Positions 9,165 through 17,033 of a DNA stretch of 64,000 nucleotides are shown here, in pieces. Both the position numbers and the translations under genes were made by a program. Origin of the DNA: Bacteroidales bacterium (lineage in GTDB: Bacteria; Bacteroidota; Bacteroidia; Bacteroidales; Paludibacteraceae); assembly GCA_015061115.1 (NCBI GenBank), contig SUXE01000005.1:62001-126000 (forward strand), read 5' to 3'. The number at the start of each line of letters is the position of its first letter. Position 1 is the first letter of the stretch. The notes beneath the pieces were generated by a model that was not told the DNA's origin, searched no databases, and saw nothing but the letters and a program-made list of their open reading frames with translations.

Positions 9165-9172
9165 CAAAAATA
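9165..9172 (-). promoter_or_regulatory. -7 element of HhH protein gene
   Basis: On the minus strand the sequence reads TATTTTTG (TAnnTTTG), about 45 bp before the start codon. It is part of a divergent promoter pair. Confidence 0.5.
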
Positions 9173-9195
9173 AATCAAAGTGGGCAAAATTTGAC

Positions 9196-9203
9196 TATTT
9201 TTG
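9196..9203 (+). promoter_or_regulatory. -7 element of HerA-like gene
   Basis: TATTTTTG matches TAnnTTTG and lies 28 bp before the ATG at 9232. It is the other half of the divergent promoter pair. Confidence 0.55.
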
Positions 9204-9231
9204 TGCAAAATTATGAAAGAAAAATCTGATT

Positions 9232-11013
9232 ATGCTTATAAACTTAAATACTAATGATGCTGAAGCAAATTTGCTTTACGCTGCTTTTTCCGACAGATTG
9301 ATTGGAATTGTGCCTAAGATGGGAAACCGTCATGGCTTGATTGCTGGAGCGACAGGAACAGGTAAGACTGTCTCTTTGCAGGTGTTGGCTGAGGGATTCT
9401 CACAGATGGGAGTGCCAGTCTTCATGGCAGATATGAAGGGTGACTTGTCTGGTGTGGCAAAAGAGGGAAAACTCAACAAGTTCATGGAGAAGCGTCAGGC
9501 TGAGTTTGGAATTGAATATGGATTCCAGGCTTTCCCAGTTGAGTTTTTTGATGTATTTAAGGAGCAGGGTAATCCTATACGTGTGACAGTCAATGATCTT
9601 GGTTCTCAGCTGTTGTCTCGAATCCTCGAACTTAATGATACTCAGGAAGGTGTGCTTACAATTGCATTCCGTGTGAGCCGAGAGCAGAACAAGCCGATGG
9701 AGACATTGGACGACCTTCGTAAAATGTTGACATACGTAAGCGAGAATGCACAAGAACTTTCCGCTACTCTTGGAGCTGTGTCTACTGCCAGTGTCGGAGC
9801 CATCCAGCGTGCTCTTCTTCGTCTTGAGGAAGAGGGCGGTGACAAATTCCTATGCGGAAAGAGTTTCAATGTGATGGATTTCATCAAGACTAGGGATGGA
9901 AAAGGCGTAATCAATATTTTGGCTGCTGATAAACTTGGAAATTCTCCACTTTTATATTCCACATTCCTTTTCTGGTTGCTGACAGCTCTTTATGAGAATC
10001 TTCCAGAGGTAGGCGACGCGGAAAAGCCAAAATTCGTATTCTTCTTTGATGAGGCTCATCTTCTTTTCAACGACACGCAGAAAGCGGTGCTCGACAAGAT
10101 CGAGAAGATAGTGCGTCTGATTCGTTCAAAGGGAGTAGGTGTTTATTTCATCACACAGTCTCCTATTGACATCCCAGAGAATGTGTTGGCACAGTTGGGT
10201 AACAAGGTGCAGCATGCGCTACGTGCGTTCACACCTAAGGACCAGCGCACAATCAAGAGTGTTGCGGACGGTTTCCGTGAGAATCCTAAATTCAAGAGTG
10301 AAGAGGCACTTCTTGAGTTGGAGACGGGAGAGGCACTGATCTCATTCTTGGACGAGAAAGGTGCACCGTCGATGGTGGAAAGAGCAAAAATGTTAAGTCC
10401 TGCAGGTCAGATTGGCCCTATCACAGATGAGGAGAGACGTGAGATAATCACAAAATCATCGTTTTATGAGAAAGAAACTCCAGTGGTGAAGCAACGTGAG
10501 GTTGAGGAAAAATCAGAACCTAAGGTGAAGGAAGAGCCAAAGGTAGAGGATAAGAATGCTGAGATTTTGGCTGAGGTTGAGAGCATTGTCGAAGAGATGG
10601 AGAAGAAGGTGGATGAAATCACTGAGTTGAAGAATAAGATCTCAGAAATGAGATCTGTGACAGAAGATGCAACTGAAGCAAAAGATACTATCAAACCTTA
10701 TTTGTCGGAAGCAAAGAAACTAAAGGATGAAGCTAACGGTTTGTATAAGAACGTTGTGAAAACTGTTGGCGCATCTACAGACAAGAGTCTGACTTCTTTG
10801 TTAAAGAAGGGCGAGAAGAAGTATGATGATGCAGAAAAGGCACTTGACAAGTTAAAAACAGAGTATGACGCTGTGTTCAAAAAGTTGTCAGACCTCGAGA
10901 AGAAGGAAAAGAAAGAGGATGAGAAGAAGAAAAAATGGTGGTATAACTTGTTTATTTCTATCCTTCACATTTTCGTGCCGTCTTCAAAGAAGGTATTGAA
11001 GAAAAAACGTTAA
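9232..11013 (+). CDS. HerA-like ATPase, DUF853 (YjgR) family
   Basis: A 593-residue FtsK/HerA-superfamily ATPase. Walker A is GATGTGKT near residues 40-47, Walker B is FVFFFDEAHLLF near 268-279, and a sensor region FITQSPIDIP follows with an arginine-containing segment (NKVQHALRAFTPKDQR). The first 400 residues match the DUF853 helicase HerA-like family. Residues about 420-570 form a Glu/Lys-rich coiled coil, ending in a basic, hydrophobic tail (WWYNLFISILHIFVPSSKK) that might bind membrane. The cellular role of DUF853 proteins is not established. No nuclease partner is adjacent, so a defence-type HerA pair is not indicated. Confidence 0.9.
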   Translation: MLINLNTNDAEANLLYAAFSDRLIGIVPKMGNRHGLIAGATGTGKTVSLQVLAEGFSQMGVPVFMADMKGDLSGVAKEGKLNKFMEKRQAEFGIEYGFQAFPVEFFDVFKEQGNPIRVTVNDLGSQLLSRILELNDTQEGVLTIAFRVSREQNKPMETLDDLRKMLTYVSENAQELSATLGAVSTASVGAIQRALLRLEEEGGDKFLCGKSFNVMDFIKTRDGKGVINILAADKLGNSPLLYSTFLFWLLTALYENLPEVGDAEKPKFVFFFDEAHLLFNDTQKAVLDKIEKIVRLIRSKGVGVYFITQSPIDIPENVLAQLGNKVQHALRAFTPKDQRTIKSVADGFRENPKFKSEEALLELETGEALISFLDEKGAPSMVERAKMLSPAGQIGPITDEERREIITKSSFYEKETPVVKQREVEEKSEPKVKEEPKVEDKNAEILAEVESIVEEMEKKVDEITELKNKISEMRSVTEDATEAKDTIKPYLSEAKKLKDEANGLYKNVVKTVGASTDKSLTSLLKKGEKKYDDAEKALDKLKTEYDAVFKKLSDLEKKEKKEDEKKKKWWYNLFISILHIFVPSSKKVLKKKR

Positions 11014-11043
11014 TAATCAATAAGATTTATCAAAAATTAAAAT

Positions 11044-11826
11044 ATGAAAAAGTTATTAATTTCAGCGTTGATGCTATTGTCTGCATTGTCAGCATCCGCA
11101 CAGTTGATTTCCGCCGCACGTGATAATGATGGTGTGAAATTTGGAGTTAGAGGTTCGTTTGCATTAAGCAATATGAATCAGGAGGTAACTCATTCTGCAA
11201 ATTTTGGAAATATTGCAGGAGCTTCAGTCACATCAAAGCAGTTGCCAGCATTTGCAGTTGGATTCTCTATGAACCTTCCTGTTTTGGAGAGCTTCCATTT
11301 CAATATTGAGTTGAAATATGCGATGAAGGGTCAGAAATTGGTAGAAAAGGCAGAATTGTTGTCTGTCAATTATGAGAATATAACATTGGAGCGTATTGGT
11401 TATTTGGAATTGCCAATCCAGCCTCAGTTCAGACTTAATTTCAGCGAGAGCTCTCATTTGAATGTGAACGTCGGCCCATATCTTGGTTTGGCATTGCATG
11501 GAAATGTTAAGACAAAATCTCATGAAGAAGGTAAGGATGATACCATCACTAAATTTTATACATTCACAGGAAAAAGCTTCACAAGAGTTGAAGGAAAGAG
11601 CAGAACTTGGGAAGACGCAGACAACAACTACAAGGCTCGTTACAGCCGTTTGGATGTAGGTTTGGCTTTGGGTGTTGATTACCAGATTGAGAATTTCCAT
11701 GTTGGTGTTTCTTACGATCTTGGTTTGAAGGATATCAATGCATTTGCACGTGATCAGAAAAATGATGCTGGTTACACTCCAATCAAAAACCGTACTGCAT
11801 TGTTCACTCTTGGATTTGATTTCTAA
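11044..11826 (+). CDS. Outer-membrane beta-barrel protein (PorT-like)
   Basis: A 260-residue protein with a clear signal peptide (MKKLLISALMLLSALSASAQ) and alternating amphipathic strands ending in a terminal aromatic (ALFTLGFDF), the usual signal for barrel assembly. Segments such as FGVRGSFALSNMNQ, YLELPIQPQFRLNF and LNVNVGPYLGLAL are typical of the porin family/OMP_b-brl_2 barrels of Bacteroidota. The function is unknown. It starts 30 bp after the HerA-like gene and is followed by a strong terminator. Confidence 0.85.
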   Translation: MKKLLISALMLLSALSASAQLISAARDNDGVKFGVRGSFALSNMNQEVTHSANFGNIAGASVTSKQLPAFAVGFSMNLPVLESFHFNIELKYAMKGQKLVEKAELLSVNYENITLERIGYLELPIQPQFRLNFSESSHLNVNVGPYLGLALHGNVKTKSHEEGKDDTITKFYTFTGKSFTRVEGKSRTWEDADNNYKARYSRLDVGLALGVDYQIENFHVGVSYDLGLKDINAFARDQKNDAGYTPIKNRTALFTLGFDF

Positions 11827-11856
11827 AAAAGGATTCAATTTTATATTATAATGGAT

Positions 11857-11884
11857 AGAGACGGGGTTCGCTCCGTCTCTTTTT
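11857..11884 (+). terminator. Rho-independent terminator with UUCG loop
   Basis: A 10-bp stem (AGAGACGGGG/CTCCGTCTCT, with one G-U pair) closes a TTCG tetraloop and is followed by TTTT. It ends the HerA-like/barrel unit just before the kdsB promoter. Confidence 0.85.
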
Positions 11885-11897
11885 GATTTTTTTTCAC

Positions 11898-11905
11898 TAA
11901 TTTTG
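11898..11905 (+). promoter_or_regulatory. -7 element of kdsB operon
   Basis: TAATTTTG matches TAnnTTTG, 24 bp before the kdsB start codon and just downstream of a terminator. Confidence 0.6.
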
Positions 11906-11929
11906 CCGTCCGTAAAACGATAATGAACA

Positions 11930-12694
11930 ATGAATAAGGAAAAATTCGTAGGAATCATTCCTGCAAGATATGCGTCAACGCGTTTCCCTGGAAAACCGTT
12001 GGCTTCCATCGGTGGTAAACTGATGATCCAGAGAGTGTATGAGCAGGCATCAAAGGTGCTTGATTTGGTTTATGTAGCAACTGACGATCAGCGTATCTAT
12101 GACGCTGTGGTTGGGTTCGGTGGCAAAGCTATCATGACCAGCGACAAACATAAGAGCGGCACAGACCGTATATGTGAGGCTTACGAGAAAAGTGGCTGCA
12201 ACAGAGAGGTCGTTGTCAATATTCAGGGTGATGAGCCGTTCATCATGCCAAGCCAGATAAGCACTGTATGTGATCTTTTCGATTCTCCTGACACTCAGAT
12301 CGCTACTCTTGTAAAACCATTCTCTGCTAACGATTCAATCGCCGACTTGGAAAATCCGAACTCTCCAAAGGTTGTGATCGACGGTGCAAACAATGCCGTC
12401 TACTTCTCTCGCAGCGTCATCCCATATTTGCGTGGTGTGGAGAAATCGGAGTGGCTCAAGCGTCACACTTTCTTCAAACATATCGGCTTGTACGCCTACA
12501 AAGCTGAGGTGTTGAAGCAGGTGACAAAGATGCCTCAGTCGGCAAATGAGATCTGCGAAAGTTTGGAACAACTTCGTTGGATCGACAACGGATTGAAAAT
12601 CAAGGTCGGCCAGACTGAGACACAGACTATCGGAATTGACACTCCTGAGGATATGGCTAAGGCTGAGGAATTTTTAAAGTCAATCGAGAAATGA
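11930..12694 (+). CDS. kdsB: 3-deoxy-manno-octulosonate cytidylyltransferase
   Basis: A 254-residue protein of standard KdsB length. It activates KDO with CTP to give CMP-KDO for lipopolysaccharide inner-core synthesis in the cytosol. The N-terminal nucleotidyltransferase motif IIPARYASTRFPGKPL is complete, and VNIQGDEPF with following KPF and VYFSRSVIPY segments match the family. It has its own promoter element upstream and shares a 4-bp stop/start overlap with the M16-like gene, starting a three-gene operon. Confidence 0.95.
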   Translation: MNKEKFVGIIPARYASTRFPGKPLASIGGKLMIQRVYEQASKVLDLVYVATDDQRIYDAVVGFGGKAIMTSDKHKSGTDRICEAYEKSGCNREVVVNIQGDEPFIMPSQISTVCDLFDSPDTQIATLVKPFSANDSIADLENPNSPKVVIDGANNAVYFSRSVIPYLRGVEKSEWLKRHTFFKHIGLYAYKAEVLKQVTKMPQSANEICESLEQLRWIDNGLKIKVGQTETQTIGIDTPEDMAKAEEFLKSIEK

Positions 12695-13998
12695 ACATGT
12701 TAGACCGTTCTGTTTGTCCACCTATTCGTGATATCCAAAGCATCGTTGTGCCGGAGGTAGAGACGATCAGCCTGAAGAACGGCTCACGTCTACACTGCAT
12801 GAATGTCGGCATCGACGAGGTTGTGCGTGTGACGGTGATCGTCGGCGTCGGCCTTGACGTGCAGAAAGTGCCGCTATCGACACGTATGATGTCGAGTCTG
12901 CTTTTTGAAGGCACTAAAGACATGACTCAAACTGAGGTGGCTGAGAAATTCGACTTCTATGGGGCAAGAAAAAGTATCTTGCCTGGAATGTATGCCTCGT
13001 CGTACGACCTTATCTCATTGACAAGACACCTTCCTAAAATCATAGATGTGTTTGTAGATTCTGTTTTCTCTCCTGCTTTACGTGTGGATGATTTCAACCG
13101 TCTTTCCAAGATAATGAAGACGAACATGAAGGATTTGTCCAAACGTGTTGACTATCTGAGCGATAAGAATCTCGACTATATGCTTTTCGGCAAAAACGCA
13201 AGATTGATCCATCCTGAGCAGGAAGATATAGACAAGTTGACGGTGGATGATTTGCAAAAACTCCATTCCGACTATTTCAATATTGAAAACGTGGAGTTTG
13301 TGGCATGTGGAATGATCACGGATGAAGTGAAGAAGGTCTTGATCGACACCTTTTCCGCCATCGCACCGTCGGGACGCACTCGCAAGACTGATAAACCATT
13401 GGTTTTGCCTGAGATGGATAAGAAATATAATTTCTTTCATAAGACGGGAGTGCAGGCAGGCGTCTGCATCGGACGCCAGTTGTTTGGAAGATCAGACAAG
13501 GATGAGAAGGGAATGCGATTCCTGAATACCGTGTTCGGAGGCTATTTCGGCAGCCGACTCTCTTCCAACATACGTGAGGAGAAAGGCTACACCTACGGCA
13601 TCTATTCGGATCTATCTATCAATAAGCATCACGGCACAATGACAATCTCCACCCAGTGTGACAATAAATATGTGCAGAAGGTGATCGACGAAACATTCAA
13701 GGAGATGGAGATCCTCTGCAATGAGAATGTGCCAGACAACGAATTGGAGAGAGTGAAGAATTATCTGCTTGGCACAATGTGCAGCACCTATGGCAACGCG
13801 CTCGCTTGGAACAGTGAGATGATCAGAGCCGTCACTTCTGCAAACGGAGGAGATATCTCTCTTACGTATATCAATGACTTTATCGACTATATCCGTTCTG
13901 TTTCGGCCGACGACGTGAAGAAAATGGCTCAGAAATATTATGGCAAGGATGATTTCGGAGTTTCGGTAGTGGCAGACAAAGATAAGTTGGATAAATGA
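12691..13998 (+). CDS. M16-like (insulinase superfamily) protein, apparently lacking the zinc motif
   Basis: A 435-residue protein with the two-lobed M16B architecture. In the N-terminal lobe, where active members have HxxEH, the sequence reads MMSSLLFEGTKDMTQTEVAEKFDFYGA, so the metal ligands are missing. The C-terminal lobe keeps the substrate-binding hallmark SRLSSNIREEKGYTYGI. Non-catalytic M16 proteins normally pair with a catalytic partner, but none is encoded next to it here. The ATG overlaps the kdsB stop (ATGA), and its stop overlaps the start of the MBL gene, so all three are translationally coupled. It has no signal peptide and is probably cytosolic. Confidence 0.85.
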   Translation: MNMLDRSVCPPIRDIQSIVVPEVETISLKNGSRLHCMNVGIDEVVRVTVIVGVGLDVQKVPLSTRMMSSLLFEGTKDMTQTEVAEKFDFYGARKSILPGMYASSYDLISLTRHLPKIIDVFVDSVFSPALRVDDFNRLSKIMKTNMKDLSKRVDYLSDKNLDYMLFGKNARLIHPEQEDIDKLTVDDLQKLHSDYFNIENVEFVACGMITDEVKKVLIDTFSAIAPSGRTRKTDKPLVLPEMDKKYNFFHKTGVQAGVCIGRQLFGRSDKDEKGMRFLNTVFGGYFGSRLSSNIREEKGYTYGIYSDLSINKHHGTMTISTQCDNKYVQKVIDETFKEMEILCNENVPDNELERVKNYLLGTMCSTYGNALAWNSEMIRAVTSANGGDISLTYINDFIDYIRSVSADDVKKMAQKYYGKDDFGVSVVADKDKLDK

Positions 13999-14801
13999 AA
14001 ATCAAGATAATAGTAGACAACTATGTGGCACAGAGCAGCGTCTTCGCAGAGCATGGATTCTCTGCGTTGATCTGTGATGGGAATAAGAATATCCTTTTTG
14101 ATACCGCTTCCGGATCTCTGGCTCTCCTTCATAATCTTGAATGTTTCAAGGTGTCGACGGAGGAGATCTCGGATGTTGTGTTGAGCCACGGGCATAACGA
14201 CCATAGCGGAGGAGTGGTGGCGATGATGAATCGCAGCCATGAATGCAAGTTTTGGGCAGGCGAAGGTTTTGATGCGGCACGCACAGGCAGAAGAGGCGTG
14301 GATATAGGGTTGAAACTCACAGCGGAGCAGAAGTCAAGATTCAATATTGTAGACGGAATGGTAAAGTTGACAGATGATGTCTTTGCTGTTTCTGCCAAAG
14401 GATGCGAGTTGACGGAATTGTCGCATACAGACGATTTCTACATATTGGCTGACGACGGAACCAAACCAAACGATTATTTCACAGACGAAGTATATATAAT
14501 ATGTGTGCACGACGGAAAGATGAGCATCATCACAGGTTGCGCGCATAGGGGAGTGTCGAATATCGTGCGTCATGCACAGAAACTATTCCGTCTTCCCGTC
14601 GACACAATAATAGGAGGATTCCACACCCTCCATGATTCGCGAGAAAAGTTGGAGAGACTCGCGTCTGAACTAAAATCCGCGTCTCCACGACAAATAATCT
14701 GCGGACATTGCACAGGAGTTGAGGCCTATGCCACAATAAAATCGATGATGCCAGAGATCGAGATGATGCATACGCAGGTAGGAATGAATGTTTTTTTGTG
14801 A
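13995..14801 (+). CDS. MBL-fold metallohydrolase (COG1237-like)
   Basis: A 268-residue metallo-beta-lactamase-fold protein. The metal motif is LSHGHNDHSGG near residues 62-72; further ligand candidates are GCAHRGVSN, GGFHTLHD and ICGHCTG. The pattern matches the COG1237 group, named for a dihydropterin ribofuranosylaminobenzene phosphate synthase in archaea; that specific activity should not be assumed here. It is the third gene of the kdsB operon, with 4-bp overlaps at both junctions. Confidence 0.85.
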   Translation: MKIKIIVDNYVAQSSVFAEHGFSALICDGNKNILFDTASGSLALLHNLECFKVSTEEISDVVLSHGHNDHSGGVVAMMNRSHECKFWAGEGFDAARTGRRGVDIGLKLTAEQKSRFNIVDGMVKLTDDVFAVSAKGCELTELSHTDDFYILADDGTKPNDYFTDEVYIICVHDGKMSIITGCAHRGVSNIVRHAQKLFRLPVDTIIGGFHTLHDSREKLERLASELKSASPRQIICGHCTGVEAYATIKSMMPEIEMMHTQVGMNVFL

Positions 14802-14838
14802 ATAAATGTCGTACTTATAGTTTCCCAGACTGACACAT

Positions 14839-14902
14839 TGGCAGACAATGGCACACAATGCCAGTATTTTGGCATGAAAAAAGCGTTGGCATGCTTTTTG
14901 AA
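14839..14902 (+). promoter_or_regulatory. dnaK upstream region with phased TGGCA boxes and a sigma54-like element
   Basis: TGGCA occurs at 14839, 14849, 14870 and 14887, and its complement TGCCA at 14859. The first four are spaced 10-11 bp apart, which puts them on one face of the helix. The last one begins TTGGCATGCTTTTTGAA (14886-14902), close to a sigma54 -24/-12 element (GG, ten bases, then GA instead of GC). No TAnnTTTG element is seen in this gap. This is an inferred dnaK control region. Confidence 0.4.
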
Positions 14903-14972
14903 ATATTTAATGCGAACGGCGGTATGACCGTTCACTATGAAATTTGAATAATAATAAAAAAAGAATAAAGTC

Positions 14973-16901
14973 ATGGGAAAGATTATCGGAATTGACCTTG
15001 GTACAACAAACTCGTGCGTAGCCGTAATGGAAGGTGGCGAAGCAAAAGTTATTCCAAACAGCGAGGGTAAGAGAACAACTCCTTCCGTAGTAGGTTTTTT
15101 GGCTGGTGGAGAGAGAAAGATCGGTGACCCTGCAAAGCGTCAGGCAATCACAAACCCAGAAAAGACTATTTTCTCTATCAAGAGATTCATGGGTGAGACA
15201 TACGACCAGGTAGGTGCTGAGATTGCGAGAGTGCCATACAAGGTTGTAAGAGGCGACAATAACACTCCACGTGTAGATATCGACGGACGTCTTTACACTC
15301 CACAGGAGATTTCAGCAATGATCCTTCAGAAGATGAAGAAGACAGCTGAGGATTTCTTGGGTGAGGAAGTTACAGAAGCCGTTATCACAGTGCCAGCATA
15401 TTTCAACGATTCACAGCGTCAGGCAACAAAGGAGGCTGGAGAGATCGCAGGTTTGAAAGTTCGTCGTATCGTTAACGAGCCAACAGCATCAGCTTTGGCA
15501 TACGGTATCGATAAGAAGGACAAGGACATGAAGATTCTTGTGTTCGACTGTGGTGGTGGTACACATGATGTGTCTGTCCTTGAGTTGGGCGACGGTGTGT
15601 TTGAGGTAAAGGCAACAGCAGGTGATACACACCTAGGAGGTGATGACTTCGATGAGAAGGTTATTTCATGGTTGGTTGATGAGTTTAAGGCTGAGAACTC
15701 AGGCTTCGATCTACGTAAGGACCCTATGGCATTGCAGAGATTGAAAGAGGCAGCTGAGAAGGCAAAGATTGAGCTTTCAAACACAACTACATCAGAGATC
15801 AACTTGCCTTATATCACAGTTGTCGACGGAGCTCCAAAGCACTTGGTAAGAACACTATCACGTGCTAAGTTCGAGCAGTTGGTAGACGATTTGATTCAGC
15901 GTACAATCGAGCCATGCCGTACAGCATTGCAGAGCGCTGGCTACTCAACATCAGATATCGATGAGGTTATCCTAGTAGGAGGTTCAACACGTATCCCTGC
16001 AATCCAGGATGCAGTTGAGAAATTCTTCGGTAAGGCTCCATCTAAGGGAGTTAACCCAGATGAGGTTGTAGCTTTGGGTGCAGCAATCCAGGGTGGTGTC
16101 CTTGGTGGTGATTTGGCAGATGCAGCAGGTGGTGGTGTATTGCTACTTGATGTGACTCCACTTTCACTTGGTATCGAGACATACGGTGGTGTGATGACTA
16201 AGCTTATCGACGCCAACACAACAATCCCAACTAAGAAAGAGCAGATCTTCTCTACTGCAGCCGACAACCAGACATCAGTAGAAATCAACGTGCTTCAGGG
16301 AGAGCGTCCAATGGCAGCACAGAACAAGTCGATCGGACGTTTCCACTTGGACGGAATTCCAGCAGCTCCACGTGGTGTGCCACAGATCGTTGTGTCATTC
16401 GATATCGACGCTAACGGTATCCTTAACGTAACAGCTCTTGATAAGGCAACAAACAAGGAGCAGAAGATCCGTATCGAGTCTTCATCAGGTTTGTCGAAGG
16501 AGGAGATCGAAAGAATGAAGAACGAGGCTACTGCAAACGCTGCAGCAGACCAGAAGGAGAGAGAGCGTGTTGACAAGTTGAACAACGCAGACGCTATGAT
16601 CTTCCAGGTTGAGAAGCAGCTAAAAGAGATCGGTGACAAGATACCTTCAAACAAGCGTACTCCAATCGAGACTGCATTGTCAAAACTAAAGGATGCACAC
16701 AAGTCACAGGATCTAGCAGGTATCGATGCTTCAATGAAGGAGCTAGAGAACGCGCTTCACGCTGCAAGCCAGGATATGTACAATGCACAGCAGCAGGCTG
16801 GCGGTGCACAGGGCGGAGGCTTCAACGGTGGTAACGCCGGCGGACAGTCTGGTCCTAACAAAGATGACATCACAGATGTTGATTTCGAGGAAGTGAAGTA
16901 A
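14973..16901 (+). CDS. dnaK: Molecular chaperone DnaK (Hsp70)
   Basis: A 642-residue Hsp70. The N-terminal ATPase domain opens [14 protein letters not shown] and holds the phosphate-2 motif around [17 protein letters not shown] and the adenosine motif [14 protein letters not shown]. The substrate-binding domain and helical lid follow, then a Gly/Gln-rich linker and the C-terminal DVDFEEVK, the co-chaperone-binding tail. It acts with DnaJ and GrpE in cytosolic protein folding and heat-shock response; neither co-chaperone gene is in this window. Codon use is typical of a highly expressed gene. It is monocistronic, with a strong terminator after it. Confidence 0.98.
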   Translation: MGKIIGIDLGTTNSCVAVMEGGEAKVIPNSEGKRTTPSVVGFLAGGERKIGDPAKRQAITNPEKTIFSIKRFMGETYDQVGAEIARVPYKVVRGDNNTPRVDIDGRLYTPQEISAMILQKMKKTAEDFLGEEVTEAVITVPAYFNDSQRQATKEAGEIAGLKVRRIVNEPTASALAYGIDKKDKDMKILVFDCGGGTHDVSVLELGDGVFEVKATAGDTHLGGDDFDEKVISWLVDEFKAENSGFDLRKDPMALQRLKEAAEKAKIELSNTTTSEINLPYITVVDGAPKHLVRTLSRAKFEQLVDDLIQRTIEPCRTALQSAGYSTSDIDEVILVGGSTRIPAIQDAVEKFFGKAPSKGVNPDEVVALGAAIQGGVLGGDLADAAGGGVLLLDVTPLSLGIETYGGVMTKLIDANTTIPTKKEQIFSTAADNQTSVEINVLQGERPMAAQNKSIGRFHLDGIPAAPRGVPQIVVSFDIDANGILNVTALDKATNKEQKIRIESSSGLSKEEIERMKNEATANAAADQKERERVDKLNNADAMIFQVEKQLKEIGDKIPSNKRTPIETALSKLKDAHKSQDLAGIDASMKELENALHAASQDMYNAQQQAGGAQGGGFNGGNAGGQSGPNKDDITDVDFEEVK

Positions 16902-16921
16902 TTCACGTAAATAAATTATAA

Positions 16922-16957
16922 AAGTCCCGTGTGGCAACGCTGCACGGGACTTTTTTG
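16922..16957 (+). terminator. dnaK terminator
   Basis: A 10-bp perfect stem AAGTCCCGTG/CACGGGACTT with an 11-nt loop is followed by six T. Confidence 0.9.
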
Positions 16958-17033
16958 CCTATGGCAGGAGAGATGAAACATAACATTCTCAAAAATATTA
17001 TAATATTGAGATCGAAAACTGATTAAATAATTT

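Noticed and set aside
9232-11013. HerA-type defence module (HerA with Sir2 or nuclease)
   Set aside because: The protein fits DUF853 and is followed by a beta-barrel gene, not by an effector.
11233-12009. 258-codon minus-strand frame across the beta-barrel gene and kdsB start
   Set aside because: It runs through a terminator and a promoter and is antisense to two clear genes.
13995-14801. Assigning the MBL protein as a specific dihydropterin-linked synthase
   Set aside because: The family name comes from an archaeal enzyme; the sequence only supports an MBL-fold hydrolase.
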